DNA of 6,907 nucleotides. Origin: an uncultured Bacillaceae bacterium. GTDB taxonomy: Bacteria; Bacillota; Bacilli; Bacillales; Cytobacillaceae. Positions 5,849 through 6,907 of this stretch are shown here, piece after piece (position 1 is the first letter of the stretch; each line of letters begins with the position of its first letter). The position numbers and the translations under genes were made by a program. The stretch is from the NCBI GenBank assembly GCA_937995745.1, contig CALKIU010000075.1, positions 1 through 6,907 of the forward strand, in the 5' to 3' direction. The notes under the pieces are model-generated. The model saw nothing but the letters and a program-made list of their open reading frames with translations, was not told the origin of the DNA and did no database searches.

Positions 5849-5880
5849 CCAATGTTCGTTATTTTTCATATAATCATTGG
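5849..5880 (+). promoter_or_regulatory. Probable promoter of the ykqA-like gene with flanking inverted repeat
   Basis: A perfect TATAAT lies at 5869-5874, 45 bp before the ATG at 5919. No good TTGACA is present at the right distance; TTATCC (18-bp spacing) or TATCCA (17 bp) is the nearest. CCAATG (5849-5854) and CATTGG (5875-5880) form an inverted repeat bracketing the -10, which could be an operator. Confidence 0.45.
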
Positions 5881-5918
5881 TAGAACATGTTTCCGAACAA
5901 TAAAGAAAAGGTGATCGA

Positions 5919-6803
5919 ATGGCCAATGTGTTTGTATACGGAACTTTAAGGAAAGGCGAATCAAATGCTTCCCTTTTAAAAAATGCCCAATGCATCGCCG
6001 AGCAGGCATGGACGAACGGGATTTTGTATGACACCGGGTTCGGTTATCCGGCTGTGAAAAAGTCAGCCAACGGCCGGGTATTCGGCGAATTGTATAAAGT
6101 GACGGAACAGGAACTGGAGAGGCTCGATCAGCTGGAAGGATACGTCCCGGGCGGCGAGAACAATTTATATGAAAGAATCAAGATGCCGGTGTTCACGGAC
6201 CGGGGAGAAACGGAAGCTTATGTGTATGTGGCCGGACGCAAAGATTTGCTGGAAGCAGAAATTCCGGGCGGCGATTGGAAGGAATATCGCTTGTTAAGGA
6301 AAGGCCAAACGGATGCGGTTCTTTATTTTGCTTACGGCAGCTGTATGGATGACAAGCGGTTTATTGAGGACGGAGCCAATCACTTTTTTCAAAACGTAAA
6401 AGGTGTCGGAATTTTGAGAAACTACACGCTCCGTTTTACGCACAGAGCCCGTGGGGATGGAATGGGACGGGCGGATATTGTCGAGGAAGGCGGGCTGGTC
6501 GAAGGAAAAGTGTACGAAATCCCGGTCCGGGTGTTGAAAGAGTATTTATACCTCCGCGAAGGCGTTCCGTTTGCGTACCGGCCCACCTTCGTAACGGTGG
6601 AATTAAACGGCAGAAAAGTCGAAACATTGACATTTACAGTCAGAAACAAGACGAAAGAAACACCCCCGCCCGACTGGTATGCCCAAGAAATCCTCCGCGG
6701 CGCAAACGGATTCCTATCAGAAAAATATATTAAAGAACTAAAAAACCATCTCCTAAATTTGGAAAATCGGGACAGGGGGACAGGCACCGTGTCCCAGGGT
6801 TAA
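5919..6803 (+). CDS. ykqA: YkqA-like protein with two gamma-glutamylcyclotransferase-type domains
   Basis: This 294-residue soluble protein contains two GGCT/AIG2-like modules. The first (residues about 3-118) opens with VFVYGTLRKGESN and has the LDQLEG motif whose Glu73 is the expected acid/base. The second (about 135-275) opens with LYFAYGSCM and has LREG with Glu214. The family releases 5-oxoproline from gamma-glutamyl compounds; the exact substrate (gamma-glutamyl amino acid, amine or lysine isopeptide) is not readable from sequence. Two-domain architecture and size match B. subtilis YkqA (about 277 residues). In domain two the usual Asn of YGSN is Cys142. The start is supported by AAAAGGTGA (about 5906-5914) upstream of ATG 5919. 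The last 12 residues or so (NRDRGTGTVSQG) come from a REP-like palindrome and are probably a late addition. Confidence 0.88.
   Translation: MANVFVYGTLRKGESNASLLKNAQCIAEQAWTNGILYDTGFGYPAVKKSANGRVFGELYKVTEQELERLDQLEGYVPGGENNLYERIKMPVFTDRGETEAYVYVAGRKDLLEAEIPGGDWKEYRLLRKGQTDAVLYFAYGSCMDDKRFIEDGANHFFQNVKGVGILRNYTLRFTHRARGDGMGRADIVEEGGLVEGKVYEIPVRVLKEYLYLREGVPFAYRPTFVTVELNGRKVETLTFTVRNKTKETPPPDWYAQEILRGANGFLSEKYIKELKNHLLNLENRDRGTGTVSQG
6769..6795. repeat. REP-like palindrome at the 3' end of the ykqA-like gene
   Basis: GGGACA (6769-6774), GGGGGACA (6775-6782), GGCACCG and TGTCCC (6790-6795) form a hairpin from GGGACA / TGTCCC, with two alternative left arms. GGGACAGG-CACC-TGTCCC-type palindromes are, to my knowledge, dispersed in many copies in Bacillaceae genomes, so this resembles a REP-type element. 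Copy number cannot be tested here. It overlaps the end of the coding sequence and stands between convergent reading frames, where it might also serve as a transcription barrier. Confidence 0.6.
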
Positions 6804-6907
6804 TCAGCAAAGAGGCGGGAGGAACCATGTCGCTGCGTCAATCAGCAGGACGTGCTCTTTGTCGGCGATGTCGTGGCAATTTTTCAACGGGACGTGGATA
6901 ATCCATG
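6804..6907 (-). CDS. Possible C-terminal end of a convergent gene, cut by window edge
   Basis: On the minus strand the frame from 6905 to a TGA at 6804-6806 encodes 33 residues that look like ordinary protein: WIIHVPLKNCHDIADKEHV followed by LLIDAATWFLPPLC. The mix of hydrophobic strand (HVLLIDA) and polar residues suggests a genuine C-terminus, but I cannot assign a family. It ends on the far side of the REP-like palindrome. A competing plus-strand start at 6827 has a good GGAGG but stops after 24 residues of Arg/Ser-rich sequence and is judged less likely. Confidence 0.35.
   Translation of the reverse strand, partial: WIIHVPLKNCHDIADKEHVLLIDAATWFLPPLC

Noticed and set aside
5881..5900. LexA/SOS-type box near GAACATGTTT
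   Set aside because: It deviates from the Bacillus CGAAC-N4-GTTCG pattern at key positions of the right half-site.
6827..6901. Plus-strand gene starting at the ATG behind GGAGG
   Set aside because: It ends after 24 residues of low-complexity Arg/Ser sequence; the opposite strand looks more protein-like.

Overview
The window looks like chromosomal DNA of a member of the Bacillaceae, possibly a moderately thermophilic one. The reasons are consistent AGGAG-type ribosome binding sites, sigma-A-like promoters, U-tract terminators, and an NhaC-family antiporter beside a two-domain YkqA-type protein. A species-level call would be a guess. There is no long operon. Five real or formerly real genes are separated by unusually large, repeat-rich intergenic stretches.

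Layout. (1) 1-440: tandem array of 52-bp units, probably cut by the left window edge. Its arms TTTGTCTTCAG / CTGAGGACAAA can form a hairpin at every unit boundary. (2) 710-2273, minus strand: a complete NhaC-family Na+/H+ antiporter with promoter, operator-like inverted repeat, RBS and terminator. (3) 2429-2650: a second array of 33-bp units, open in several reading frames. (4) 2810-3496, minus strand: a 165-residue Lys-rich, probably beta-rich protein of unknown function with a strong RBS and terminator. (5) about 3601-3815: an irregular G-rich repeat field built on TTTTGYCSGGAA. (6) 4159-4680, minus strand: a MutT-like Nudix hydrolase. (7) 4774-5334, plus strand: a decayed GH25 (lysozyme-type muramidase) fragment running in frame into a two-helix membrane segment, followed by a textbook terminator. 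(8) 5340-5868: about 530 bp with no convincing gene but with local RNA-like inverted repeats and a weak sigma-E-like promoter. (9) 5869-6803, plus strand: a YkqA-like protein with two gamma-glutamylcyclotransferase-type domains, whose last residues are encoded by a REP-like palindrome. (10) 6804-6907, minus strand: the C-terminal end of a possible convergent gene cut by the right edge.

The genes do not form an obvious pathway: ion homeostasis, nucleotide-pool or NTP hydrolysis, gamma-glutamyl metabolism and one unknown protein. They appear to be independent single-gene transcription units. The most distinctive feature is the intergenic space: three different repeat fields, each beside a single-gene unit, sharing a TTTGTCC / GGACAAA-like core, plus a REP-like palindrome and a gene remnant. 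I found no CRISPR array, complete insertion sequence, tRNA, rRNA or recognised riboswitch.
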